Positions 14,248 through 21,876 of a stretch of 36,686 nt of DNA are shown piece after piece; position 1 is the stretch's first letter; the number at the start of each line of letters is the position of its first letter. The notes under the pieces are model-generated. The model was not told the origin of the DNA. It saw only the letters and a program-made list of their open reading frames with translations, and did not search any database. The DNA is from Methanoregula sp. (GTDB lineage: Archaea > Halobacteriota > Methanomicrobia > Methanomicrobiales > Methanospirillaceae): contig JAUSBW010000202.1 of the NCBI GenBank assembly GCA_030651815.1, positions 1-36,686 of the forward strand. The letters are read 5' to 3'. A program made the position numbers and the translations under genes.

Positions 14248-14699
14248 TAGTTCTAATAACAGCCGGTTGTGTTAGTCAACCCCAAACCCCTACAACAACT
14301 ACTAGTTACAGTGTTGTCGTACCTCTTACAATTGAACCTCTCACCTATCAAGCAACAACTCGGTATTTACCCGAATCATCGGAGTATGGTTGTTTCGAGA
14401 TTACAGGGTTATCTGAAGCATATATCGCAAGTGGATATTTAGGGCCTAATATTGCAGATACTAGAAGAATGACTGGTACAATAAAAAATAATTGCGGAAA
14501 AATAATGGCCTTTCATATTAGAGTACGATGGTTTGACGAAAATGGTGAAGGTGCATACGTATCCTCCTATTTTTCTAGATTGAAATCGGGTGAGAGTAAG
14601 AGCTTCGTAATGGATGGTTTTCATAACACAAAATATTATGGGTATCTTGAGGAGACAAAGGGATGGACATATAAAATTGCTATTGAGGTTGAAACCTAA
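14214..14699 (+). CDS. Lipoprotein with FxLYD-like domain
   Basis: 161 residues. Signal peptide and lipobox TAGC (Cys19) as in the upstream lipoprotein. After a Thr-rich linker, the segment MTGTIKNNCGKIMAFHIRVRWFDENG, then LKSGESKSFVMDG, matches the extracellular FxLYD/beta-sandwich pattern (G-x-I-x-N-x-x-x-x-x-x-x-x-x-V-x-x-x-D-x-x-G). A surface-anchored beta-sandwich of unknown ligand. Mature parts of the two lipoproteins are unrelated, so only the export module was copied. Confidence 0.75.
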   Translation: MKYLLFVLLLVVVLITAGCVSQPQTPTTTTSYSVVVPLTIEPLTYQATTRYLPESSEYGCFEITGLSEAYIASGYLGPNIADTRRMTGTIKNNCGKIMAFHIRVRWFDENGEGAYVSSYFSRLKSGESKSFVMDGFHNTKYYGYLEETKGWTYKIAIEVET

Positions 14700-14730
14700 T
14701 TCAAAATTCTTCGTGGTACTAACGGAAGAA

Positions 14731-14990
14731 TCAAGAATTGGCGGAATACCCCAGCAGATCAATAACTGGCGCAATAGCCTCAAGGCTCAAAGATAGTGTT
14801 CTGGCTCTCATATCCGCCGAGAACTTCAAAATATTCTGGGTCAAATAGATAAGTTTCCATTCACTTTTGCAGATCCCAAGACCTCGTCTCTGGAATTTTT
14901 TTAAATTCCGATTTTCTTTAGTCCACCCAAAAAAAGGTTCGATGATTGTTATCCGTTTTGAATAAAGTGATTTAGCATTTGGTTGCAGGA
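14731..14990 (-). pseudogene. IS transposase C-terminal remnant (IS1182/IS5-like DDE)
   Basis: Reading the minus strand from about 14990 gives KSLYSKRITIIEPFFGWTKE, then NRNLKKFQRRGLGICKSEWK, then LIYLTQNILKF, ending at TGA 14731-14733. The I-E-P-x-F-G-x-x-K-x-N-R...R-x-x-R-G...E-W-x-L-x-x-x-x-x-N-x-x-K pattern is the conserved end of DDE transposases, with the final catalytic Glu in IEP. A stop lies upstream near 15015, and no inverted repeats or first two acidic residues are found, so it is a dead 5'-truncated copy. Confidence 0.75.
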
Positions 14991-15020
14991 TGGAACGGTT
15001 GAGAAGAAAGTATCACGCGA

Positions 15021-15161
15021 TCAATCCCGCTGCATCAAACCGCAATCAGGACATAACCATCCTATCGAAACAAATTTCCTATCCTTCCTAGTGTATATTC
15101 TCTGCATTTTGAACACACGTTTATCTGAGTGCTCATGTTCTTTGTGTTTGATGTCTACCAT
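15021..15161 (-). CDS. Mini zinc-ribbon protein (46 aa)
   Basis: From ATG 15161 the frame reads MVDIKHKEHEHSDKRVFKMQ, then RIYTRKDRKFVSIGWLCPDC, then GLMQRD. The basic first half and C-x2-C at GWLCPDCG resemble half zinc-ribbons of small archaeal transcription-associated proteins; a dimer would be needed to complete a four-Cys site, or His residues HKEHEH supply the rest. It lies beside the transposase remnant. Low-complexity surroundings leave some doubt that it is expressed. Confidence 0.5.
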   Translation of the reverse strand: MVDIKHKEHEHSDKRVFKMQRIYTRKDRKFVSIGWLCPDCGLMQRD

Positions 15162-15254
15162 AAAGATGTATACAACTTTCTAAGATAAAAAGTTAATCGG
15201 GGCGATTTCCTTTGAGATTTCACTCATACTTATTTTTTTGAGAGTTGATATTTA
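15162..15254. other. AT-rich spacer, no gene
   Basis: A T-run (TTATTTTTTTGAGAG, 15230-15244) precedes the right palindrome. Nothing codes here. Confidence 0.4.
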
Positions 15255-15285
15255 CTAACACTTGTCAGATATTTTTAAAAAAAAT
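15255..15285. promoter_or_regulatory. Right palindrome, inverted relative to 5977-6008
   Basis: CTAACACTTGTCAG (15255-15268) matches the reverse complement of 5995-6008 at 13 of 14 positions and is followed by ATATTTTTAAAAAAA, as the left site is followed in mirror orientation by TTTTAAAAAATC. It abuts the FKBP stop codon. Candidate right limit of the integrated island, or second operator. The A/T tract also suits termination of FKBP transcription. Confidence 0.5.
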
Positions 15286-15286
15286 A

Positions 15287-15853
15287 TCAGCCTTTTTGTA
15301 TCTCAATTAACCGAATCGTAAAAACGAGATCTTTTCCTGCAAGTTCGTGGTTCTCGTCCCAGGTAATTGTTGAAGGGGTGACATTGATTATCTTTACCCG
15401 GGCAACAGCCCCATCGGGTTTCCTTGTAATTGTCAGGACGCCCCCCACTTCTGGCTTTACATCATCGGGCAATGTCGAACGGTTCACTACATGGACGAGT
15501 GCATCGTTATACGGGCCATAGGCTTTGTCAACCGGAATCTTTAACGTCTTTGTCTCCCCTTGTGCCATGCCGGTGACTCCTTCTTCAACACCCTTGATAA
15601 CCCTGCCCTGCCCGATAATAAACGTAAGCGGGGTTGAGTTCACATTCGAATCAAAGACCGTTCCATCAGTAAGACTCCCGGTATACTCAACCGTCACCAT
15701 ATCCCCGCTCTTTGCACCGGATGGATTAAGCAGGATGTACCCGATGACTACGAGAATCAGTATTACTGCTGCCGCAACCATCGCAAGTTTGGGGTAGAGT
15801 CTTTTTTTGGCTGCAACCGCTTCCCTGCCCTTGACCTTCTCAGACTTCTTCAT
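15287..15853 (-). CDS. Membrane-anchored SlyD-like FKBP peptidyl-prolyl isomerase
   Basis: 188 residues from ATG 15853, which has GGAGAT just upstream; the longer frame to 15892 lacks this. Residues 22-42 form a membrane anchor (LAMVAAAVILILVVIGYILL), so the enzyme faces outward. The FKBP core VTVEYTGSLTDGTVFDSN, then PLTFIIGQGRVIKGVEEGVTGM holds the prolyl-binding aromatic and hydrophobic positions. An inserted IF-like flap (LPDDVKPEVGGVLTI...) and the SlyD-type NHELAGKDLVFTIRL close it. It catalyses proline isomerisation and chaperones exported proteins. Divergent from nifB. Confidence 0.9.
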   Translation of the reverse strand: MKKSEKVKGREAVAAKKRLYPKLAMVAAAVILILVVIGYILLNPSGAKSGDMVTVEYTGSLTDGTVFDSNVNSTPLTFIIGQGRVIKGVEEGVTGMAQGETKTLKIPVDKAYGPYNDALVHVVNRSTLPDDVKPEVGGVLTITRKPDGAVARVKIINVTPSTITWDENHELAGKDLVFTIRLIEIQKG

Positions 15854-16002
15854 GGTAATCTCCAGTACAATAATCCAATCAACCATATACATTTAATCAG
15901 GAGAGATCAATCGGTCACAAAAACTAAAAAACCAGTATCGGCAAAGATATCGACAATAAGAGAACCCTCCACGTGTTGTTGTGAATCGCAATCACAATTG
16001 CA

Positions 16003-16018
16003 CGATATTTATACCAAC
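16003..16018 (+). promoter_or_regulatory. nifB promoter TATA box
   Basis: CGATATTTATACC lies about 30 bases before ATG 16044, the spacing of an archaeal core promoter with a very short leader. Confidence 0.55.
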
Positions 16019-16043
16019 AGAACGAACGTAAGTGGTGTTGACT

Positions 16044-16937
16044 ATGGCTGATCAAGTGATGATTGCAGATGTTGCAGGAAAAAAAGTTCAGTGGGACGCA
16101 GCGCAGATGCGCAAGATACAGGAGCATCCCTGTTTTTCCGAAAAGGCGTGCCACACCTTTGGCAGGTGCCATTTACCGGTTGCTCCCAATTGCAACATCC
16201 AGTGTAATTACTGCATCCGTGATTTTGACTGCGTAAATGAGAGCCGCCCCGGTGTAACTACACGGGTACTAAATCCCGATGAATCCATGGACATGGTAAA
16301 AAAAGTGATGGAGAAGTACAATTACATCAAGGTAGTTGGCATTGCCGGACCCGGTGAACCGCTGGCAAACGAAGAGACATTTGAAACACTCCGTCGCCTC
16401 CATGAAGAGTACCCCAATGTAATCAAATGCATCAGCACCAATGGTCTCGTCCTGCCCGACAAGATTGACCTGCTCGAGAAATATGATGTCGGTAACATCA
16501 CCGTAACCCTCAATGCAATCGATCCCGAGATCGGTGCAAAGATCTACCAGTTCATCGATTACAAGGGTACGCGTTATACGGGACTTGAAGGTGCAAAACT
16601 GCTGCTCTCCCAGCAGATGAAGGGTATCGAAGAGGCAGTAAAGCGGCACATGATAGTAAAGATCAACACGGTCTATATCCCCGGCATCAACGAGGATCAT
16701 ATCCCGGCAATTGCAAAGAAAGTCGGAGAGATGGGCGTGTACACCTTCAACGTCATCCCGCTCATCGCCCAATACAAGTTTGCAGATATCACTCCCCCGA
16801 CACAGGAGATGAAACGGAAGATGCAGGACGAATGCGCAAAATATGTAAAACAGATGCGCCACTGCCAGCGATGCCGCGCAGACGCAATCGGTAAACTGGG
16901 TCACGACGTCCAGTCGTGTATGTATGAAAATAAATAA
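16044..16937 (+). CDS. nifB: NifB, FeMo-cofactor precursor (NifB-co) radical SAM synthase
   Basis: 297 residues from ATG 16044. NCNIQCNYCIRDFDCVNESR has the radical-SAM C-x3-C-x2-C (Cys50, 54, 57) followed by the NifB-specific RDFDC. GIAGPGEPLAN is the SAM-binding glycine motif, and HCQRCRADAIGKLG near the end carries the C-x2-C-R-A-D-A-x-G signature for the K-cluster. Accessory Cys residues occur at 30, 36 and 42. As in other methanogens the NifX-like C-terminal domain is absent. It fuses two [4Fe-4S] clusters with a carbide to make NifB-co. No nitrogenase genes are visible in the window. Confidence 0.95.
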   Translation: MADQVMIADVAGKKVQWDAAQMRKIQEHPCFSEKACHTFGRCHLPVAPNCNIQCNYCIRDFDCVNESRPGVTTRVLNPDESMDMVKKVMEKYNYIKVVGIAGPGEPLANEETFETLRRLHEEYPNVIKCISTNGLVLPDKIDLLEKYDVGNITVTLNAIDPEIGAKIYQFIDYKGTRYTGLEGAKLLLSQQMKGIEEAVKRHMIVKINTVYIPGINEDHIPAIAKKVGEMGVYTFNVIPLIAQYKFADITPPTQEMKRKMQDECAKYVKQMRHCQRCRADAIGKLGHDVQSCMYENK

Positions 16938-16983
16938 TTCTTTTTTTATTTGTTTTTACCGGCTGAACACCTGACAGAAAAAT

Positions 16984-17499
16984 TTAATATGGCAGGTTTG
17001 CAAACGGACGATCAATCCGTTCGCCGCTGTCAGCCATATTTATGATGCGGTTCATCTCGTTGATCACAGCTTGCAATGACGGAGGAATCGCAGAATCTTC
17101 GGCAATCACGGTCTTGCCATGATAGCTGATAGTATACCGGAAATAATCGGTAGTCCCGCGCCGGGCAGAATAATTTCCCTGCAACATGGAGAACTGCGCC
17201 TCATTAAAGATTCCGGTAATCCGTTCAAGCTCGCTCTGGTTTAACGCAATCTCTGTGCTGACAGTTTTTCGTGATATGACTGCAACCCCGTTATCAAAAA
17301 TTACAAGCCGATCATCTGAACCAGCGATACCTCCGGCACGCTGATAATCGACAAATACCGCAGGAGGTATGGGGCGCGATACGGATGGCGTCCTGACTCC
17401 AAGACACCCGGATATCGCTACTGCTGCCAGAAGCACGACCATAAAAGCCACTATCCATTTCCTGATAATTATCCCTCCACTGCCAGTAAATTTACCCAA
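16984..17499 (-). CDS. Unknown lipoprotein
   Basis: About 160-171 residues. RKWIVAFMVVLLAAVAISGC is a signal peptide with lipobox ISGC, so it is lipid-anchored outside the cell. The mature part (DDRLVIFDNGVAVISRKT...) is beta-rich with a C-terminal helix LQAVINEMNRIINM; no domain recognised. The start is unclear: TTG at 17499 is the only standard codon giving the full signal, but the ribosome site GGAGGG (17473-17478) stands before ATT 17467-17469. It lies 12 bases after the next gene's stop in the same direction, so probably an operon. Confidence 0.75.
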   Translation of the reverse strand: MGKFTGSGGIIIRKWIVAFMVVLLAAVAISGCLGVRTPSVSRPIPPAVFVDYQRAGGIAGSDDRLVIFDNGVAVISRKTVSTEIALNQSELERITGIFNEAQFSMLQGNYSARRGTTDYFRYTISYHGKTVIAEDSAIPPSLQAVINEMNRIINMADSGERIDRPFANLPY

Positions 17500-17511
17500 T
17501 GATATCCTGGT

Positions 17512-17838
17512 TTACAGCTGTACTACATCTGCCTTGACAGGCTTTCCTGTGGTTTTGCGCCCGGTGACGTCTTCTAATACATTGATGAGATTGTCAAGCT
17601 TTTCATTTTTAAACGTTTCCCTGAAGGCATGCAGCTCTGCGCCATTCATGATCATGATCCCTTTTTTCTTCATGGGGAGCCCGTTTTCTCCGATTGGGTT
17701 GATGTCAATGGCAAGGGAGGCAGCTCTGTTCTTGTACGGGGGGAGCCGGATGATAGAGACACCATTAACTGAGGTGTTCTTGCGTTCCCAGTCCTGTCCA
17801 GATTCAACAAATTCCTTAAGACTTTCAGCTAGTTCCAT
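17512..17838 (-). CDS. Unknown 108-residue protein
   Basis: Start ATG 17838 (MELAESLKEFVESGQDW) preferred over upstream codons because a TATA-like TTAATATATAAATC lies 20-30 bases before it, implying a leaderless message. A helix is followed by a beta-rich region (VSIIRLPPYKNRAASLAIDI) and a helical end (AFRETFKNEKLDNLINVLED), with a KxxGI-M-I-M-N strand between. Resembles small archaeal proteins of unknown function. Co-directional with the lipoprotein gene downstream. Confidence 0.65.
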   Translation of the reverse strand: MELAESLKEFVESGQDWERKNTSVNGVSIIRLPPYKNRAASLAIDINPIGENGLPMKKKGIMIMNGAELHAFRETFKNEKLDNLINVLEDVTGRKTTGKPVKADVVQL

Positions 17839-18009
17839 AAGAACAACTTTTGATTTATATATTAAAAGGCTATCCATTCTTATCCGGACCCGGCAAGTAC
17901 CATTGTATGCCATCGCGCGTTATTGCAGGGAAAATTCCCCGGCTTTTTTGTAAGTATAGCAGCCTGGTACCATATATGGATTGAACAACAGACGTTACGA
18001 TATATCTCC

Positions 18010-18858
18010 ATGCCAAAAATCTCCCTTTCGGCTGACCTGCCATTCTCTCTTGACCAGACGCTGGGATGTGGTCAGGTATTCCGCTGGGAGCGGACAGAAG
18101 AAGGGTGGTGGTACGGTGTAGTAGGTGGCAGGGTTATTAAGATCCGACAGGATGAATCGAATCTGATCTTTGAAGGAGCGAAAACCGCATTCATCAGTCA
18201 CTATTTTTCCCTGGATCTCGATCTGGAGCAGGTAATAAAAACCATTGACCAGGATCAGTTCATCCATGCAGCGATCAGCAGGTGCACCGGACTTCGTCTG
18301 GTCCGGCAGCCGCCATGGGAGTGCACGGTCTCTTATATCTGCTCTACGAACTCCAACATTCCCACGATCCGACGCAGGATTGCTTTTATCGCGGAGCGGT
18401 TCGGAAAAGTGATCGAATTCGAGGGGAAGAAATATTACACATTTCCCGATCCCTCATCTATCTCCTATGAAGGAAATGACGGGCTGACGGAGTGCATGCT
18501 GGGCTACCGCCAGCCCTATGTTTTTCGTACTTCCTGTTCGGTCACTGATGAGAAACAGTGGGAGGAGACGATCCGAAGGCTCCCGTACGAGGATGCCCGC
18601 AAAGAACTGATGAAACTGCATGGAGTGGGCCCTAAAGCTGCCGACTGCATCCTGCTCTTTTCATTCCAGAAGTACGAGGCGTTCCCGGTCGATGTCTGGA
18701 TCCGTAGGATAATGCAACAGAACTATATCAAAACCCTGGATCTTAAAGCCGGGCTCACCAACCGGGATTACGATACAATTCGCCGGTTTGCCCGGAAGCA
18801 TTTCGGGGAATACTGCGGGTATGCGCAGGAGTATTTGTATGCGGCAAGGGAGGGATGA
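18010..18858 (+). CDS. ogg: 8-oxoguanine DNA glycosylase/AP lyase (OGG1 type)
   Basis: 282 residues from ATG 18010; the frame extends to 17923 without a better start. The N-terminal domain SLDQTLGCGQVFRW is the OGG1/AlkA-type beta domain opening. The helix-hairpin-helix LMKLHGVGPKAADCILLFSF has the catalytic Lys near 208, followed by PVDVWIRR with the catalytic Asp near 228. CGYAQEYLYAARE ends the fold. It excises 8-oxoguanine and nicks the abasic site in base-excision repair. Full length and all key residues present. Divergent from the 17838 gene. Confidence 0.92.
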   Translation: MPKISLSADLPFSLDQTLGCGQVFRWERTEEGWWYGVVGGRVIKIRQDESNLIFEGAKTAFISHYFSLDLDLEQVIKTIDQDQFIHAAISRCTGLRLVRQPPWECTVSYICSTNSNIPTIRRRIAFIAERFGKVIEFEGKKYYTFPDPSSISYEGNDGLTECMLGYRQPYVFRTSCSVTDEKQWEETIRRLPYEDARKELMKLHGVGPKAADCILLFSFQKYEAFPVDVWIRRIMQQNYIKTLDLKAGLTNRDYDTIRRFARKHFGEYCGYAQEYLYAAREG

Positions 18859-19513
18859 TCATACGCGTAGCAATAACGGGCTCGCAGGGATGGACAAGCA
18901 CCCCTGCTTCGCCAGATTTGGTTTAAGCTTAAAAACGTTAAGAGAAAGATCAACCAACTTCTCTGTGGCAGGAGTGTCCCCCTCTGGGGCAGCGGAGTTC
19001 TCTTAATCATTTCTTCTTTTTTAAAAGAAATTTATCACTTTTTTTCTTGAGACAATTGCCAAAAATCCGGAATATAAAAAAAAATTATCTGAACATTTTC
19101 GTGAAGGTTCTTTCAGATTTTTCCCGCAATCTCCTCCTCACTGCTATCAGGACTATAACAAGAAACCACCCTCACCCACTATTATCCCCCATCTCCACAA
19201 TGTAAGTATATTCACATTGAGACGATCCAGTCAAACAAAAAATTATAATGACTCATCGATCCTGTATCAGTCTCCCTTGTATGAAGTTAATTGCAAAGCG
19301 GGAAAGGCTCTCAGTGGAGATACACCCGGGAACCACATCGTGAAAAGGCATTAACGAGGTTATCCTGAAAATTGTGAGAGCCAGCGCTTTTAGTGTTGGT
19401 AAACTATCTTTAAAGCAAAAAATCAGGTAACAACCGTTTATATATCTTCATAGGGGACAAATTAAAATAGACGAATGCCCGTGTCGATAAACTGCGAATT
19501 AAGGTTTGCAAAG
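18859..19513. other. Long intergenic region
   Basis: About 650 bases with no credible gene. Seen: TTTCTTTTAAAAGAAA-type A/T stems near 19010-19030 (possible terminator), a CAATGT..ACATTG hairpin at 19198-19218, and a TATA box CCGTTTATATATCTTC at 19433-19448 that could drive the downstream kinase with a long leader. Short frames here are random in composition. Confidence 0.4.
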
Positions 19514-19652
19514 GAGGTTGTTGCATAACTCGAAAAAAATAACCCATTTGTACAATCGGTATTGGAGATTATGCATTCGGGCGAAAATGCGGGGATATTT
19601 CTGACCTCAATTGGCACAATAGTACAATCGAAAATAGTCATGCAACAGCCTC
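19514..19652. mobile_element. 139-bp MITE-like element with terminal inverted repeats
   Basis: GAGGTTGTTGCATAAC (19514-19529) and the reverse complement of GTCATGCAACAGCCTC (19637-19652) agree at 14 of 16 positions. AAAG flanks both sides (19510-19513 and 19653-19656), a likely 4-bp target duplication. The interior has no transposase frame, but GTACAATCG occurs twice. It ends 35 bases before the kinase ATG, so it has inserted into that gene's leader or promoter. Confidence 0.65.
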
Positions 19653-19687
19653 AAAGAGTCGGATAATAAAATAGGATTGTTGCTCCA

Positions 19688-21682
19688 ATGTCCGAAATGA
19701 ATACTCACAATAAGCCGGTTCAGGGAAATGATATTACAGAAAATCAATTTTTTCAACGGCTGACCGTGATCTGTGGAATCGGCACAATATTCATCAGCAT
19801 CCTAGAATTTGTAATTCTATTCCTGAACATTCCCCTGTACGATTTTTTATATCCAGATTATAAGAGCATGGCGTTTTCGGCGGCACTTATCTATATTATT
19901 TTAGGTTTAGTACTTGCCATTCACGCGGTAAAACCGTTCCAGGGGTTGATAAAAACCGGCATTAAGGCAGTGCTTATAGTCATTGCACTCTTCGCACTCA
20001 TCGAATGTCTCTTCAATATGCAGGGCAGTCATTTCATTGTAGAAACCTGGTTATTGCAGGCCGGGACAATAATTCTTGCCAGTCCTCTCTCTTACATATC
20101 ACCCATATCTGCCGCATTGGTAATACCTGCATCCATCGCCTTGATTCTGATGTTGAACATTTCTGACCCATCAAATCTGCACAAAAAGACCCTGAATGCA
20201 ATTGGCATTATCGGGGTAGTTATATTTCTTGTCAGTTTCACTTTTTTCCTGAGTTATATCTATGACAACCCGTTCCTGTACGACACCCCCATTCTTCCTG
20301 TTGCCCCGGGATCAGTACTGGCATTACTCTTCTTCAGCGTGGGACTCGTTACCCTCTCCGGGCCAACTGCAATCCCCCTTATTTATTTTTCAGGCCCATC
20401 GACAAATGCCCGGCTTTTACGCGTCTTCATCCCCCTTGTCATCATCATCATATTTCTCCAGAATTATCTTGAGATGACGATTTTCTCGATCTATAAATTT
20501 AATATGGCAATATTAGTCGCAGTATTTTTCGTAGGAGTCGCCATCGTCACAACCTTTGTCGTTATCCGGGCATCCAGGTCTATTGGTGATGCCATTGATA
20601 GCGCAGAACAAAAAAGAATAATGGCAGAGATTGCGCTAAAAGAGAGTGAAGAGCGTTTCCGCTCTTTTGTGGAAAATGCCAATGACATTGTTTATTCTCT
20701 GACCCCGGATGGTATTTTTACCTATGTCTCTCCCTACTGGACAGAAGTGCTGGGGCACAGGTCCGATGAAGTCATCGGTCAGTCAATAAAGGTCTTTGTG
20801 CACCCGGATGATCTTTACCATATTCGTGAATTCCTGCGACAGACAATCCTGAAGGAAAAAAAGATAAGCGGGGTCGAATACCGGGTGCAACACAAGGACG
20901 GTACATGGCAATGGCATACCACGAATGCTACGATCATGCACGACAGTGAGGGCAAAATTGTTTCACTTATGGGTATTGCCCGCAATATCACCCAGCGTAA
21001 ACAGACTGAACTGGCGCTGCACGACGCAAATAAAAAATTGAACCTCCTTTCTCATATTACCCGGCATGACATCAAGAACCAGCTCACGGCGCTCATGGCA
21101 TATATTGAACTCTGCAAGGACTCCCTTAACAACCCAGAAGAACTGGCAGAATATATCGGTAAGCAGCAGCAAATCGCTGACTTAATTGATAGTCAGATTA
21201 ACTTTACTCGTTACTATGAAGAAATAGGGATGAAAGATCCGTTATGGCAAAACTTTAGTGAGTTAATACGAGAGTCGGCGACCACTCTTCCTATGAGAAA
21301 TATCCTGGTTGATGTCGACCGGAACGATCTCGAAATATTTGCAGACCCGCTTTTTAAGAAGGTCTTCTATAACCTCATCGATAATTCACTCCGCTACGGG
21401 GGCAACAAGATGACCATTATTCGGGTCTCATCCTCTACATCCGAAAATGAACTCACCATCGTCTGCGAGGATGATGGTGCAGGAATTTCAGATGACGATA
21501 AAAAACGTCTCTTCACGCGAGGCTTTGGCAGGAACACCGGTTTCGGGTTGTACCTCTCACGGGAGATATTAGCAATTACCGGCATCACTATCACCGAAAA
21601 CGGTACACCCGGCAAAGGCGCACGGTTCGAGATTATTGTGCCGAAAAGGATGTGGCAGTTCAGAGATATTGGGCAAAATTAG
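19688..21682 (+). CDS. Multi-span membrane PAS histidine kinase
   Basis: 664 residues. Seven or eight hydrophobic segments between residues 25 and 300 form a membrane sensor of unrecognised type. A PAS domain (about 323-445: FVENANDIVYSLTPDGIFTY...GIARNITQRK) follows, then the H-box LLSHITRHDIKNQLTALMAY with phospho-His near 460, and a HATPase with N-box FYNLIDNSLRYGG, G1 EDDGAGIS and G2 GFGRNTGFGLYLS. The H-box differs from the HisKA_2 type of the two kinases at the window's left end and is typical of archaeal kinases. No response regulator adjoins. Preceded by the MITE-like element. Confidence 0.9.
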   Translation: MSEMNTHNKPVQGNDITENQFFQRLTVICGIGTIFISILEFVILFLNIPLYDFLYPDYKSMAFSAALIYIILGLVLAIHAVKPFQGLIKTGIKAVLIVIALFALIECLFNMQGSHFIVETWLLQAGTIILASPLSYISPISAALVIPASIALILMLNISDPSNLHKKTLNAIGIIGVVIFLVSFTFFLSYIYDNPFLYDTPILPVAPGSVLALLFFSVGLVTLSGPTAIPLIYFSGPSTNARLLRVFIPLVIIIIFLQNYLEMTIFSIYKFNMAILVAVFFVGVAIVTTFVVIRASRSIGDAIDSAEQKRIMAEIALKESEERFRSFVENANDIVYSLTPDGIFTYVSPYWTEVLGHRSDEVIGQSIKVFVHPDDLYHIREFLRQTILKEKKISGVEYRVQHKDGTWQWHTTNATIMHDSEGKIVSLMGIARNITQRKQTELALHDANKKLNLLSHITRHDIKNQLTALMAYIELCKDSLNNPEELAEYIGKQQQIADLIDSQINFTRYYEEIGMKDPLWQNFSELIRESATTLPMRNILVDVDRNDLEIFADPLFKKVFYNLIDNSLRYGGNKMTIIRVSSSTSENELTIVCEDDGAGISDDDKKRLFTRGFGRNTGFGLYLSREILAITGITITENGTPGKGARFEIIVPKRMWQFRDIGQN

Positions 21683-21839
21683 AAATTTCCTTGATCATTT
21701 TGGTATCTTTGGTGTCAGGTTATTTTTTTTATGAAAAACACTTATCGCCACCAACTATCTAATCGAAAGACTGAAAGAAAGATGTTTAGATGTGAAAAGA
21801 GGTATGTCCTGGGCGGGACTTTTACCTTTTTGCTTTAAT

Positions 21840-21860
21840 CACAATCAATTGTGTGTTATT
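21840..21860. terminator. Shared hairpin motif CACAATCAA-TTG-TGTGTTATT
   Basis: CACAAT-CA-ATTGTG forms a short stem, followed by an A-run, between two convergent genes. It matches 10905-10925 at 18 of 21 positions. It may serve as a bidirectional terminator. Confidence 0.35.
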
Positions 21861-21876
21861 AAAAAAAAAAGAGAAC

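Noticed and set aside
14739-14790. Fourth copy of the membrane-gene fragment
   Set aside because: Resemblance is weak, and the stretch reads in frame as the end of the transposase remnant.
18768-19010. Small frames after the glycosylase gene on both strands
   Set aside because: Overlap the glycosylase 3' end, no ribosome site, low-complexity translations.
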